Part shown: one piece after another, positions 23,570 through 33,349 of the stretch
Layout of the letters: each line of letters starts with the position of its first letter
How positions within the stretch are numbered: the stretch's first letter is position 1
Assembly (NCBI GenBank): GCA_900540635.1
Contig: UQGU01000001.1
Location: 1 to 64,000, forward strand
Direction of reading: 5' to 3'
From: an uncultured Eubacteriales bacterium
GTDB taxonomy: Bacteria > Bacillota > Clostridia > Oscillospirales > Oscillospiraceae
DNA: 64,000 nt
Translations under genes and position numbers: made by a program
Notes under the pieces: generated by a model
What the model was told of the DNA's origin: nothing
The model's input: the letters and a program-made list of their open reading frames with translations, nothing else
The model's database searches: none

Positions 23570-24907
23570 TTATACCGCTCCCAGGTACTCCTCCAGGCAC
23601 AGCCCGGTGTCCTTCATATCCATGGCCACCTCTACGCCCACATAGCGGAAATGCCAGGGCTCATTGGTAATGCCGGTGATGTCCTCCTTGTCGGCGGGAT
23701 AGCGAAGAATGAAGCCGTACTCCCAGCAGTGGACGGCCAGCCATTCATTGGCCTCCTTGCCCACAAGGTCTGTGGAAAGGCCCAGCTCGTGCTCGCTGGT
23801 GCCGGGCAGGGCCACGGTTTTCAGAGACTCGGCGTAGGCTTCCTCATGGGTCATGCCCTTGTCCTCATATTCCTGGGTCCGCAGCTCCAGAATTTGAATC
23901 TGCTGCTTGTGGGTACGGTAGGCGCTGTTTAAGTAGCAATCGTTTCCGGCGGCCCGGCAGTCGGCCAGCATCTGCCGCAGGGGCTCTGCGGCGATGCGCT
24001 GGATGGGCCGGTCCTTTTCCACCTCCACGGTGTCCCAGGTCCAGTCATCGGGGATGGGGTTGTCCTTGTTGACCAGCACCACCTGGATGCCCTTGGGGGT
24101 AAAGTACCAGGTTCGGCCATCTATGGACTGCTTACCCACGGCGGCGCTGCCGTCTTCAAAGAGGTAATAGCGGTATTCGCCCTGTTCCAGCCAGCCGGTC
24201 TGCATGGCCCCCTCCTCCGAGAGGAAGTAGCGCTTGCCGTCCAAATCCAACCACCCGGTCTGCATCAGACCGGACTCGTCATAATGGTGTCTGCCGTCCG
24301 CCTCGTCTTCCCAGCCTGTGACCATGGTGCCGTCCTCCCGGAACAGGCGGATGCCGTCCTCCATGGTCTGCTTTCCCGTGCGGGGGACGCCGTCCTCGCC
24401 CAGGTAATAGGTTTTCCCGTCCAGGGTCAGCCAATCGGTGGCCAGAACGCCGTCTTCTCCGAAATAATAGCGATTTCCGTCAATTTCCTGCCAATCGGTA
24501 ACCATGGTGCCGTCCTTGGCAAAATAATAGCGGGCCTCCCCGATCTCCTGCCAGCCGGTGGACATGGCCCCCGTGGTGGGGTTAAAATAATAGGTCTTTC
24601 CGTCAATGACGGTCAGGCCCAGGCGGAGAACGCCGTCGCTGCCAAAGTAGCAGCGGCCCACCTCCAGGTCGCACCAGCCGGTCTGCATCCGGTACGCCTC
24701 ATCGAAGTGATAGATCCGGCCCTCAATGGTCTCCCAGCCCGTAACTTTCTTTCCGTGAAAATCCTTATAGGAGTAGACGCCGTCCTTCTGTACCCAGCCG
24801 CTGCGGTCCACATTGCCGTCAAACCAGACCCAACCGGCAGCGCCGATCATGCCCAGCCCTGCCAAAATCAGCAGGATACACAGCACATTTCTAAGCTTTC
24901 GATTCAT
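23570..24907 (-). CDS. Cell-wall-binding-repeat D,D-carboxypeptidase (VanY/M15B)
   Basis: A 445-residue surface enzyme. After one N-terminal membrane anchor (about 8-27) come about ten tandem 20-residue choline/cell-wall-binding repeats of the kind 'GWQEIGEARYYFAKDGTMVT' (about 33-290). The C-terminal M15B domain has 'LNSAYRTHKQQIQIL', the zinc/active-site 'GTSEHELGLSTDL' and 'EPWHFRYVG', so all expected catalytic residues (His, Asp, Glu, His) are present. It should trim the terminal D-Ala from peptidoglycan stem peptides. The start at 24907 has GGAAGG upstream; an in-frame ATG at 24940 overlaps the -10 box. Confidence 0.9.
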   Translation of the reverse strand: MNRKLRNVLCILLILAGLGMIGAAGWVWFDGNVDRSGWVQKDGVYSYKDFHGKKVTGWETIEGRIYHFDEAYRMQTGWCDLEVGRCYFGSDGVLRLGLTVIDGKTYYFNPTTGAMSTGWQEIGEARYYFAKDGTMVTDWQEIDGNRYYFGEDGVLATDWLTLDGKTYYLGEDGVPRTGKQTMEDGIRLFREDGTMVTGWEDEADGRHHYDESGLMQTGWLDLDGKRYFLSEEGAMQTGWLEQGEYRYYLFEDGSAAVGKQSIDGRTWYFTPKGIQVVLVNKDNPIPDDWTWDTVEVEKDRPIQRIAAEPLRQMLADCRAAGNDCYLNSAYRTHKQQIQILELRTQEYEDKGMTHEEAYAESLKTVALPGTSEHELGLSTDLVGKEANEWLAVHCWEYGFILRYPADKEDITGITNEPWHFRYVGVEVAMDMKDTGLCLEEYLGAV

Positions 24908-24938
24908 CCAAAGAGCCTTCCTTGTTTCTTTTTCCGCC

Positions 24939-24967
24939 ATTTTATCACAAAAGAAGCATAAATGCAA
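24939..24967 (-). promoter_or_regulatory. Predicted promoter of the carboxypeptidase gene
   Basis: On the minus strand TTGCAT and TAAAAT are separated by exactly 17 bases, about 30 bases upstream of the start. Confidence 0.65.
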
Positions 24968-25039
24968 CCGTGGCAGGGCCGGAAAATGCGTCAAGGGCCG
25001 CTGCGCAGGATTTCCACGCAGCGGCCCCATGCCTTTTCG

Positions 25040-27865
25040 TTATTTCAGATAGCTCTTCAAATACTGGCCCGTATAGCTCTCCGGGATCTCGGCTACCGCT
25101 TCCGGCGTGCCGCAGGCAACCAGCGTGCCGCCCCCGTCGCCGCCCTCGGGGCCCAGATCGATGAGGTAATCGGCGGTCTTGATCACATCCAGATTGTGCT
25201 CGATCACCAGCACCGTGTTGCCCGCATCTACCAGCCGGTTCAGCACCTCAATGAGCCGGTGCACATCGGCGGCATGGAGGCCTGTGGTGGGCTCATCCAG
25301 GATATAGATGGTGCGGCCCGTGGCCGTGCGGCTGAGCTCCGTTGCCAGCTTCACCCGCTGGGCCTCGCCGCCGGAGAGGGTGGTACTGGCCTGGCCCAGC
25401 TTGATATAGCCCAGGCCGACCTCGCAGAGCATCTGGGCCTTCTTCCGAATCTTCGGCAGATTCTCGAAGAAATCCACAGCCTCTTCACAGGTCATATCCA
25501 ACACCTGGGCAATGTTCTTGCCCTTGTAGAGGACCTCCAGGGTCTCCCGGTTGTACCGGGCTCCATGGCAGACCTCGCAGGGGACGTATACATCCGCCAG
25601 GAAATGCATCTCGATCTTCACCAGGCCGTCACCGGAGCAGGCCTCGCAGCGGCCGCCCTTGACATTGAAGCTGAACCGGCCCGGGCCATAGCCCCGCATT
25701 TTGGCATCCGCCGTGGAGGCGAACAGGTCCCGGATGTCGTTGAAGAGGCCCGTGTAGGTGGCCGGATTGGACCGGGGCGTCCGGCCAATGGGGCTCTGGT
25801 CAATGTCGATGACCTTGTCCAGGTTTTCCAGCCCCTCTACGCAGCGGCAGGCTCCGGGGCGGCAGCGGGCGTGGTTCAGTTTGGACAGCAGGGTCTTATT
25901 CAAGACCTCGTTGACTAAGCTGGATTTGCCGGAGCCGGACACGCCGGTGACACAGGTGAAGGTCCCCAGGGGGATGGACACGTCGATGTCTTTCAGGTTG
26001 TTCTCCCGCGCCCCCCGCACCGTCAGGAATTGCCCGTTGCCGGGTCTGCGGGTTTGGGGCACCGGAATCTTCTTTTTGCCGGAGAGGTATTGCCCGGTCA
26101 CGGACTCCGGGCAGTCCAGAATGTCCTGCAAAGTGCCCGCTGCCACGATGTTTCCGCCGTGGCTGCCGGCCCCGGGGCCAACGTCTACGATATAGTCCGC
26201 TGCACGCATGGTATCCTCGTCGTGCTCCACAACGATCAGGGTATTGCCCAGATCCCGCAGATGCTTGAGCGTTGCCAGCAGCTTGTCATTGTCCCGCTGG
26301 TGCAGACCGATGGAGGGCTCGTCCAGGATATACAGGACTCCCATGAGGGAAGAGCCGATCTGGGTGGCCAAACGGATGCGCTGGCTTTCGCCGCCGGAGA
26401 GCGTCCCCGCCCCCCGGGAAAGGGTCAGATAGCTCAGGCCCACGTCCGTCAGGAACCGCAGCCGGGAGGTGATCTCCCGGATGATCTGCTGGGCCACCAC
26501 GGCCATATTGCCCTCCAGCTTCAGATTCTCCATAAATTGCAGCTCCTGCACCACGCTCATGCGGCAGAACTGCATGATGTTCAGTCCGCCTACGGTGACC
26601 GCCAGGGCCAGCTCGTTCAGGCGTTCCCCGTGGCACTTGGGGCAGGGGGCCGTTGCCATGCACTCCTCCAGCTCCTTCCGGGCTGCATCGGACTGGGTCT
26701 CCCGGTAGCGGCGGGAGATGTTGTTCAGGATACCCTCAAAGGGCTGCTCCAGAACGCCCATGCCGTTGCCCCGGTTGTAGGTCATGCGCAGCTTTTCCGT
26801 GCCGGTGCCGTAGAGGATGACCTGCATGGCCTCCTTGGATAGGGTGTTCACAGGGTCTGTCAGGGAGAAATGATACTTCTGGGACAGTGCCTCAAAATAC
26901 ATCCGGAAAATGGAGTCCGTCCGGGCGCTCTGCCAGCCGGAGGCCTGAATGGCCCCGTCAAAAATGGACTTGGTCCGGTCCGGGATCACCAGGTCCTTAT
27001 CCGCAATGAGCTGGAAGCCCAGTCCGGTGCAGCTGGGGCAGGCACCGTTGGGGTTATTGAAGGAGAACATTCTGGGCTCCAGCTCCGTCAGGCTGATGCC
27101 GCAGTCCTCGCAGGCATAGTTCTGGGAGAAGCTCAGCTCCCGGTCCTCCTTGGGCAGCTGGACGGTCACCAGGCCGCCGGAATGGGTGCAGGCGGTCTCA
27201 ATGGAGTCCGTCAGCCGGCGGCGCAGGCCGTCCTTCAATACCAGCCGGTCCACCACCAGCTCAATGGTGTGCTTCTTGTTCTTTTCCAGCTTGATCTCTT
27301 CCGTCAGGTCGTAGAGAATGCCGTCTACCCTTACCCGGGCGAAGCCCTGCTTCCGGGCATCCTCCAGGACCTTCACGTGTTCACCCTTTTTCCCGCGGAT
27401 CACCGGAGAGAGCACCACAAACCGGGTTCCCTCTCCCAGGGCCTCCACCCGGTCTACGATCTGGTCGATGGTCTGGCGGCGAATCTCCTTGCCGCACTTG
27501 GGGCAGTGGGGGATGCCCACCCGGGCCCAGAGCAGACGCAGATAGTCGTAGATCTCCGTCACCGTGCCAACGGTGGAGCGGGGGCTCTTGGAGGTGGTCT
27601 TCTGGTCAATGGAAATGGCAGGGGACAGGCCGTCGATGGAATCCACATCCGGCTTATCCATCTGCCCCAAAAACTGCCGGGCATAGGAGCTCAGGCTCTC
27701 CACATACCGCCGCTGGCCCTCGGCATAGATGGTATCAAAGGCCAGACTGGATTTTCCCGAACCGCTGAGGCCGGTAAAGACCACCATTTTGTCTCTTGGT
27801 ATCTCCAAATCTACATTTTTCAGGTTATTTTCCCGGGCACCCCGGACAATGATCTTATCGTTCAT
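25040..27865 (-). CDS. uvrA: Excinuclease ABC subunit A
   Basis: A 941-residue nucleotide excision repair protein that loads UvrB at DNA damage. It has two ABC ATPase modules: the first Walker A '[13 protein letters not shown]' and second '[13 protein letters not shown]'; signatures '[12 protein letters not shown]' and '[12 protein letters not shown]'; Walker B '[12 protein letters not shown]' and '[12 protein letters not shown]'. Zinc sites include 'CPKCGKEI', 'CPSCTGLG', 'CPKCHGERL' and the C-terminal 'CEACSGDG...CEVCHG' finger. The length is that of the family. The start at 27865 has GAGGCA upstream; an open extension to 27940 lacks a ribosome site. No uvrB is adjacent. Confidence 0.98.
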   Translation of the reverse strand: MNDKIIVRGARENNLKNVDLEIPRDKMVVFTGLSGSGKSSLAFDTIYAEGQRRYVESLSSYARQFLGQMDKPDVDSIDGLSPAISIDQKTTSKSPRSTVGTVTEIYDYLRLLWARVGIPHCPKCGKEIRRQTIDQIVDRVEALGEGTRFVVLSPVIRGKKGEHVKVLEDARKQGFARVRVDGILYDLTEEIKLEKNKKHTIELVVDRLVLKDGLRRRLTDSIETACTHSGGLVTVQLPKEDRELSFSQNYACEDCGISLTELEPRMFSFNNPNGACPSCTGLGFQLIADKDLVIPDRTKSIFDGAIQASGWQSARTDSIFRMYFEALSQKYHFSLTDPVNTLSKEAMQVILYGTGTEKLRMTYNRGNGMGVLEQPFEGILNNISRRYRETQSDAARKELEECMATAPCPKCHGERLNELALAVTVGGLNIMQFCRMSVVQELQFMENLKLEGNMAVVAQQIIREITSRLRFLTDVGLSYLTLSRGAGTLSGGESQRIRLATQIGSSLMGVLYILDEPSIGLHQRDNDKLLATLKHLRDLGNTLIVVEHDEDTMRAADYIVDVGPGAGSHGGNIVAAGTLQDILDCPESVTGQYLSGKKKIPVPQTRRPGNGQFLTVRGARENNLKDIDVSIPLGTFTCVTGVSGSGKSSLVNEVLNKTLLSKLNHARCRPGACRCVEGLENLDKVIDIDQSPIGRTPRSNPATYTGLFNDIRDLFASTADAKMRGYGPGRFSFNVKGGRCEACSGDGLVKIEMHFLADVYVPCEVCHGARYNRETLEVLYKGKNIAQVLDMTCEEAVDFFENLPKIRKKAQMLCEVGLGYIKLGQASTTLSGGEAQRVKLATELSRTATGRTIYILDEPTTGLHAADVHRLIEVLNRLVDAGNTVLVIEHNLDVIKTADYLIDLGPEGGDGGGTLVACGTPEAVAEIPESYTGQYLKSYLK

Positions 27866-28000
27866 AGACTGCCTCGCTTTTGTTGTATCTGCAAGCCGGC
27901 TTTCCGCCGGAATTTTTGTCGCTTGGCTATTATACCACATTCTTTTTTATTTCACAACATGTTTTTCAAACGAAAATTCGCATTCATTCCGAAAAAAATC

Positions 28001-28258
28001 GGGGCTGTTAGAAAACGCTCTGTCATTGCGAACCAGCGCGCACGCTGGTGTGGTACCCCAAGGGTATTTCCTTCGGGCACAATCCCCCGGATTTTCAAAC
28101 ATCTTGGCCGTAAAACCAAGCTGTTTCCATCCAACCGGGGGGCTGCCACACCACTGTGACCGCAGTCACGTACATAGCGCAACCGGCGAAGCCGGCTCTT
28201 AGCGCGGAGTAGTGACGTCGGTCACTGGTTCGCAGCGACATACTTTTCTAACAGCCCC
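28001..28258. repeat. Family A palindromic element, expanded copy (A2)
   Basis: 258 bp with perfect 15-bp terminal inverted repeats GGGGCTGTTAGAAAA and TTTTCTAACAGCCCC. Compared with the copies at 43041 and 56411 it carries two extra hairpin inserts (near 28053-28083 and 28157-28206). It is noncoding and its right end abuts a family B copy. Confidence 0.9.
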
Positions 28259-28423
28259 AAGTTTTTTGCAGTCTGCTGCGCGTAGAATTCGTGCGCCTGT
28301 GGCCCACGAATTCTACACTCCGCATCCTGAGAAGTATTTTCTGTCAGGTACACACCCCGACAGAAAATGATTTCATCCTATTTGGCGGCCTGCGCCGCCA
28401 AACTCTGCGAGGCTTTTTTGTCC
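28259..28423. repeat. Family B element, partial copy (B2)
   Basis: Matches the B core: TTTTTTGCAGTCTGC..., the hairpin TTTTCTGTCAGG/CCGACAGAAAA, a GGCGGCCTGCGCCGCC hairpin and CTCTGCGAGGCTTTTTTG. The outer terminator duplication seen in B1 and B3 is missing. It starts directly at the end of A2. Confidence 0.8.
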
Positions 28424-28451
28424 ATTCACCTAGGCTTTTTTTGAATTTTTC

Positions 28452-28480
28452 TTGCATTTTACATGCCTTCATGGTAGAAT
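28452..28480 (+). promoter_or_regulatory. Predicted promoter of the DUF2207-like gene
   Basis: TTGCAT, 17 bases, TAGAAT, about 34 bases before the start codon. Confidence 0.65.
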
Positions 28481-28513
28481 AAGCAAAACTATGCAAAATA
28501 GGAGGTATCTGCT

Positions 28514-30253
28514 TTGAAGCGGATCAAGCACATTTTTGGGGTGCTATTGCTGGTTCTTGCGTTTCTGCCGCTGCGGGCCGATGCCGTCAGTGCGGCCACC
28601 CGGCTGGACTATACTGCAACCATCAACGTGGACGGCGATGCCATGGTCAGCCTGACGCTGAATCTTCACCTGGAGGATGCCAATCAGAATCTGAGCTATC
28701 CCCTGCCCGGGACCGCCTCCAATATCACCGTCAACGGTGCCTCCCCCGCCACCAACAAGTCCGGCTCCCTGACCGTCGTCAGCCTGACCCGGGTCACCGG
28801 CGGACAGCCGGGGGACTATGTGGTCACCATTTCCTACAGCCTTCCCAAGGTGGTCACCGTGGCCATGAAGGCCGACCCGCTGAACAAAAGCAAGCAGATT
28901 GTGGACAAGGACAATCTGAAGCTGGAGCTTCCGCTGCTCAGCGGCTTCGCCTATCCCATCAGCGCCATGAACTACACCATTACCCTGCCCGGTGAATTCA
29001 CCTCTACCCCGGATTTTTACAGCACCTATCAGCAAAACGGCCTTGCCTCGGAGCTGAACCTGCTGTATAACGGCAATATGCTCACCGGCAGCAGCAAATC
29101 CGACTTTAACGACCACGAATCCGTCTATATGACCATGACGCTGTCCCCGGATATGTTCCCCGGTGTCAGCACCTACCAGCGCACCGGCAATCCGGAGCTG
29201 GTACCCATGGGCATTCTGGCAGGTGCAGCCCTTTTGTACTGGCTGCTCTTCCTGCGGACCTTCCCCGCCCGGCGGGAGAACTGCACCATCCCCCCCGAGG
29301 GCATTACCGCCGGTGAGCTGGGCTGCCGTCTGTTCCTGAAAGGGGCAGATCTGACCACCATGGTGCTCTGCTGGGCACAGCTGGGCTACATTCTCATTCA
29401 GGTGGACGGCCGACGGGTGCTGCTGCACAAGCGCATGGATATGGGCAACGAGCGCAGCCTCTTCGAGGTGAGGACCTTCCGCAGCCTCTTTGGAGACCGG
29501 CGGGTGGTGGATGCCTCCAGCCTGGCCTACGCCAAGACCCTGCGCAAGGCGAAATCCATGATTCCCGGCGAAAATACCATCTGCCGCTCCACCGAACGGA
29601 AGCGGAACATCTATCGCTATCTGCTCTGCGCCAGTCAGGTGTTCTGCGGCATCTGCATGGCCATGAACATGACCTCCATTACGGCGCTGCAAATTCTGCT
29701 GTGCCTGCTCTTCGGCGCGCTGGCCGTGGTGACGGCCTGGCAGCTGCATAAGGCTGCCTTCTGCGTCATCGGCAGAGACAGGACGGGCTTCCTGCTGGCT
29801 GGCATCAGCCTGGCGGTATGGCTCATCATTGGGCTCATTGCCAAGGTCGTCTGGATTCCCCTGGCGGAGTGCGCCGGGCAGATCTTGCTGGGCTTCCCTG
29901 CCGCCTGGGGCGGCCGCCGGTCCGAGGTGAACCGGCACGAGGTTGCCCAGCTGCGGGGACTGCGGCACTATCTTTCCCATATGCCCGCCGAGGACGTGCA
30001 GCGGCTTTTGGCCGCGGACAGCAGCTACTATTTCCGCATGGCTCCCTATGCCATGGCCCTTGGGGTGCTGCATCCCTTTACCCAGGCCTTCGGCAAGCGC
30101 AAGCTCCCCCAGTGCCCCTACATCGTCACCCGTGTCCACGGCAGCCGCAAGGCTGAGGACTGGGAGACCCTTCTGAAGGACCTGACCTCCCGCATGGATG
30201 CCCGGGCCAAGCGCATGGAAATGGACCGCTGGCTGGCCGTCCGGTTCCGCTGA
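28514..30253 (+). CDS. DUF2207-like membrane protein
   Basis: A 579-residue protein with a signal peptide (about 1-28), an extracytoplasmic beta-rich domain of about 200 residues, a membrane helix near 235-252, a cytoplasmic winged-helix-like segment ('GITAGELGCRLFLKGADLTTMVLCWAQLGYILIQVDGRRVLL'), two or three more helices (about 375-455), and the tail 'YYFRMAPYAMALGVLHPFTQAFGKRKLPQCPYI'. This layout and the 'PYAMALGV' tail match the DUF2207 family of predicted membrane proteins of unknown function. Translation starts at TTG 28514, seven bases after AGGAGGT. It lies 14 bases upstream of ogt. Confidence 0.65.
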   Translation: MKRIKHIFGVLLLVLAFLPLRADAVSAATRLDYTATINVDGDAMVSLTLNLHLEDANQNLSYPLPGTASNITVNGASPATNKSGSLTVVSLTRVTGGQPGDYVVTISYSLPKVVTVAMKADPLNKSKQIVDKDNLKLELPLLSGFAYPISAMNYTITLPGEFTSTPDFYSTYQQNGLASELNLLYNGNMLTGSSKSDFNDHESVYMTMTLSPDMFPGVSTYQRTGNPELVPMGILAGAALLYWLLFLRTFPARRENCTIPPEGITAGELGCRLFLKGADLTTMVLCWAQLGYILIQVDGRRVLLHKRMDMGNERSLFEVRTFRSLFGDRRVVDASSLAYAKTLRKAKSMIPGENTICRSTERKRNIYRYLLCASQVFCGICMAMNMTSITALQILLCLLFGALAVVTAWQLHKAAFCVIGRDRTGFLLAGISLAVWLIIGLIAKVVWIPLAECAGQILLGFPAAWGGRRSEVNRHEVAQLRGLRHYLSHMPAEDVQRLLAADSSYYFRMAPYAMALGVLHPFTQAFGKRKLPQCPYIVTRVHGSRKAEDWETLLKDLTSRMDARAKRMEMDRWLAVRFR

Positions 30254-30267
30254 GCGCCGCCAATGCC

Positions 30268-30774
30268 ATGAAAGGAACCGCCATTTATCATTCGCCGGTG
30301 GGCGCCATACAACTGGATTGGGAAGACGGCGCGGTCACGGCACTGAAGACCCCCCAGGCCGATGCAAAAGCCGATGCACCGAACGAGCTGGTGGAGTCGG
30401 TGTTTCGGCAGCTGGATGAATATTTTGCCGGGACGCGAAGGGTATTTGATTTTCCGTACCGGCTGCACGGGACTCCGTTTCAGGAAAAGGTCTGGGCAGC
30501 ACTGCAGCAGATCCCTTACGGCGAAACCCGCAGCTATAAAGACATCGCCCGGGCCATTGGACACCCGAAGGCCTTTCGCGCGGTTGGCATGGCAAATCAC
30601 GCAAACCCTGTTTTTATCGCCATCCCCTGCCACCGCGTCATCGGTGCAGACGGAAGCCTTACCGGCTACGGCGGCGGACTGGCAATGAAGCAGGCCCTTC
30701 TTGCGTTGGAACGGTCCCACAGAGAATCCGTGGAATCCGGCATTCAGCCGCCGTATCCGCCGCGCAATGCATAA
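30268..30774 (+). CDS. ogt: Methylated-DNA--protein-cysteine methyltransferase
   Basis: A 168-residue suicide enzyme that removes alkyl groups from O6-alkylguanine. The C-terminal domain has the helix-turn-helix 'YGETRSYKDIARAIGHPKAFRAVGMANHANP' with the Arg finger, and the active-site 'IAIPCHRVIGADGSLTGYGGG' with the acceptor Cys. The N-terminal domain is short. It is 14 bases after the DUF2207-like gene, probably on the same mRNA. Confidence 0.95.
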   Translation: MKGTAIYHSPVGAIQLDWEDGAVTALKTPQADAKADAPNELVESVFRQLDEYFAGTRRVFDFPYRLHGTPFQEKVWAALQQIPYGETRSYKDIARAIGHPKAFRAVGMANHANPVFIAIPCHRVIGADGSLTGYGGGLAMKQALLALERSHRESVESGIQPPYPPRNA

Positions 30775-30809
30775 GCAAATATCCGCTTTTTCCAGCGAAC
30801 CCGCTTCTT

Positions 30810-31397
30810 TCATACCCACTCCGGCTGCGCCTCAAAGCGCAGCCGTTTTCCGTTCCAGGGGAATTCCAGGCCGGCGGAGAAGAGGCGAATTTCCGTCTCC
30901 TTTGCCCGGCTGCCATACTTGTGGTCCCCCACCAGAGGGAAGCCCCGGGAAGCAAACTGGACACGGATCTGGTGACTGCGGCCCGTCTCCAGGAAAACGC
31001 GCACCAGGCTCTCCTCCCCGGCCCGAACCACCTGATAGCGCAGCGCCGCAGGGCGCACCCCGGCGCGCTGCCGCTTGACCACGAAGACCTTGTTCTTCCG
31101 GCTGTCCTTCCACAGCAGGTCCTCCATGCGGCCCATCCTCTCCTCCGGGCAGCCATGAACCAGGGCGAGGTACTCCTTTTTCAGCTGCCCCCGGGCAATG
31201 AGGGCGCCAAGCTTTGCCGCCGCCTGCTTGCTGCGGGCAAACACCATCAGCCCGCCCACGCCCATGTCCAGCCGGTGTACGGGGAAGAATTCCCCCGGCA
31301 GCACCTGCGCCAGAAGCTGCGGCATTTCCTTTTCCGAATCCACCCCCACAGGCTTGATGCAGATCACAAGATCCGGGGTTTGGGTGATAATTTCCAT
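30810..31397 (-). CDS. RluA-family pseudouridine synthase, short form
   Basis: A 195-residue enzyme. The catalytic motif 'PVHRLDMGVGGLMVFARS' holds the essential Asp; 'KKEYLALVHG' and 'LETGRSHQIRVQFASRGFPLVGDHKYG' are the other RluA motifs. There is no N-terminal S4 domain and the protein is much shorter than RluC/RluD (about 310), so the RNA target cannot be assigned. The start at 31397 is preceded by AAAGGAGATC. Confidence 0.9.
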   Translation of the reverse strand: MEIITQTPDLVICIKPVGVDSEKEMPQLLAQVLPGEFFPVHRLDMGVGGLMVFARSKQAAAKLGALIARGQLKKEYLALVHGCPEERMGRMEDLLWKDSRKNKVFVVKRQRAGVRPAALRYQVVRAGEESLVRVFLETGRSHQIRVQFASRGFPLVGDHKYGSRAKETEIRLFSAGLEFPWNGKRLRFEAQPEWV

Positions 31398-31470
31398 AGA
31401 TGATCTCCTTTGGATTTTCTACTAACCTTCCCCGATCATACCATACTCCCGTAAAATTTTCCACATTTCA

Positions 31471-31499
31471 TTGCAAGTTTTGATATTATCTGCTATACT
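31471..31499 (+). promoter_or_regulatory. Predicted promoter of the ABC exporter gene
   Basis: TTGCAA, 17 bases, TATACT, about 35 bases upstream of the start at 31536. Confidence 0.7.
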
Positions 31500-31535
31500 G
31501 TATAAAAATACATTTTATTGAAGGAGATTCTACCC

Positions 31536-33302
31536 ATGACCACGGAAGAATACCGGAAAAAGAGGCCCCTGGCGATTTTTCTGCATTACTTCAAAAACCA
31601 CCGGCAGCTGTTTGCCGTTGACATCACCTGCGCCCTGCTGATTGCGCTGATCGATCTGGCCTTTCCCCTGGTAACCCGGGCCAGCCTCTATGACCTGCTG
31701 CCCAACGGAAAATTCGGCGTGTTCTTTGCCCTGATGGGCACCTGCCTGGCCTTTTATGTACTGCGCAGCTTCCTGAACTATATTGTCTGCTACTATGGCC
31801 ACACCTTCGGCATCCGGGTGGAGGCGGACATCCGGGCGGACCTGTTCCGGCATATGCAGGACATGAGCTACGACTTCTACGACGCCAACCGCACCGGTCA
31901 GCTCATGAGCCGCCTGACCTCGGACCTGTTTGAACTGACGGAGCTGGCCCACCATGGCCCGGAGGATGTGCTCACCTCCTCTGTGACCATCATCGGCGCA
32001 CTGGTCGTCATGGCCACCATCCGCTGGGAGCTGGCTCTGGTGGTGGGCATTCTGGTGCCCATTTTTCTGTTCGTCATTATGTCCATGCGGTCTTCCCTCG
32101 GCAGCGTCTCCGTCGGGGTGAAGCAGAAGACCGGACACATCAATACGGAGATCGAATCCAGCCTCTCCGGCATCCGCACCGCCAAGGCCTTTGGCAATGA
32201 GGATATGGAGATCCGCCGGTTCGATGCTGCCAACGAGATCTTCAAAACCTCCAAACGGGCCTTCCACAAGGCCATGGGCCGGTTCAACAGCACCATGGAG
32301 CTCTTCCTGACGGTTCTGAACGTGGTGGTCATCGCGGTTGGCGGCTTCATGATCATGCAGGACAAAATGGACTATCGGGACCTGGTGACCTTCAGCCTGT
32401 ATATCGCCACCTTTGTCAACCCCATGCGCAAGCTCTCCACCTTGTCCGAGATGTTCGCCAACGGCTTCGCGGGTCTGAACCGCTTTGTAGAAATCATGCG
32501 CACCGAGCCAACCATTCAGGATGCGGCAGATGCCAAGCCCCTGGAAAACGTAACAGGCTCCATTCGGGTTGACCGCGTCAGCTTCACCTATGACGGCACG
32601 CTGCCGGTGCTCCACGACGTGAGCCTGGACGTGGCCCCCGGGGAGACCGTGGCCATCGTCGGCCCCTCCGGCGGCGGCAAGAGTACACTCTGCCAGCTGA
32701 TTCCCAGATTTTACGATGTAACGGAGGGCAGCATCTCCATTGACGGCCAGGACGTGCGGCACATTCAGCAGCACAGCCTCCACAAGGCCATCGGCATTGT
32801 CCAGCAGGATGTGTTCCTGTTTGCGGACACCATTTTGGAAAACATTCGCTACGGCCGCCCCGATGCCACGGATGCGGAGGTAATCGAGGCCGCCAGGCAG
32901 GCGGAGATCTATGCGGATATCCAGGCCATGCCCAAAGGCTTCCAGACCTATGTAGGCGAGCGGGGCACCCTGCTCTCCGGCGGCCAGAAGCAGCGGGTGG
33001 CCATTGCCCGGATTTTCCTGATGAATCCCCCCATTCTGATTCTGGACGAGGCCACCTCCGCCCTGGATTCCGTGACGGAAGCCAAAATCCAGCGTGCCTT
33101 CGACAACCTGAGCCGGGGCCGCACCACGCTGATCATTGCCCACCGTCTGAGCACCATCCGCTCTGCCAACCGCATCATCTCCATTGCCGATGGTCGCATC
33201 ACCGAGTCCGGCACCCACGGGGAGCTTCTCCAAAAGGGTGGGGTCTACGCAGACCTCTACAACACCCAGAACGCCCTGGCGCTGGAGGCGCTGAAGCAGT
33301 AA
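31536..33302 (+). CDS. ABC exporter, fused membrane and ATPase domains
   Basis: A 588-residue half-transporter expected to act as a dimer. Six helices occupy about residues 1-320 (first 'LFAVDITCALLIALIDLAFPLV'). The ATPase domain has Walker A 'GPSGGGKST', Q-loop 'IVQQDVFLF', signature 'LLSGGQKQRVAIAR', Walker B 'ILILDEATSALD' and switch His in 'IIAHRLSTI'. This is the MsbA/BmrA-type multidrug or lipid exporter class; the substrate is not predictable. The start at 31536 follows GAAGGAGA; a TTG at 31518 is upstream of this ribosome site. No partner half-transporter is adjacent, so it is probably a homodimer. Confidence 0.93.
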   Translation: MTTEEYRKKRPLAIFLHYFKNHRQLFAVDITCALLIALIDLAFPLVTRASLYDLLPNGKFGVFFALMGTCLAFYVLRSFLNYIVCYYGHTFGIRVEADIRADLFRHMQDMSYDFYDANRTGQLMSRLTSDLFELTELAHHGPEDVLTSSVTIIGALVVMATIRWELALVVGILVPIFLFVIMSMRSSLGSVSVGVKQKTGHINTEIESSLSGIRTAKAFGNEDMEIRRFDAANEIFKTSKRAFHKAMGRFNSTMELFLTVLNVVVIAVGGFMIMQDKMDYRDLVTFSLYIATFVNPMRKLSTLSEMFANGFAGLNRFVEIMRTEPTIQDAADAKPLENVTGSIRVDRVSFTYDGTLPVLHDVSLDVAPGETVAIVGPSGGGKSTLCQLIPRFYDVTEGSISIDGQDVRHIQQHSLHKAIGIVQQDVFLFADTILENIRYGRPDATDAEVIEAARQAEIYADIQAMPKGFQTYVGERGTLLSGGQKQRVAIARIFLMNPPILILDEATSALDSVTEAKIQRAFDNLSRGRTTLIIAHRLSTIRSANRIISIADGRITESGTHGELLQKGGVYADLYNTQNALALEALKQ

Positions 33303-33311
33303 CGGCCCATA

Positions 33312-33349
33312 AAAATGCCCGCCCCTTTTTCGGGGGGCGGGGGCATTTC
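33312..33349 (+). terminator. Terminator after the ABC exporter gene (left copy)
   Basis: AAATGCCCGCCCC pairs with the G-rich strand ending GGGCATTT, around TTTTTC. It lies 10 bases after the stop codon. A near-identical copy is at 33553-33584, on the far side of the family B element. Confidence 0.8.

Noticed and set aside
28001..28258. Family A element as an insertion sequence
   Set aside because: It has terminal inverted repeats but only about 175-260 bp and no transposase frame, so at most it is a non-autonomous derivative.
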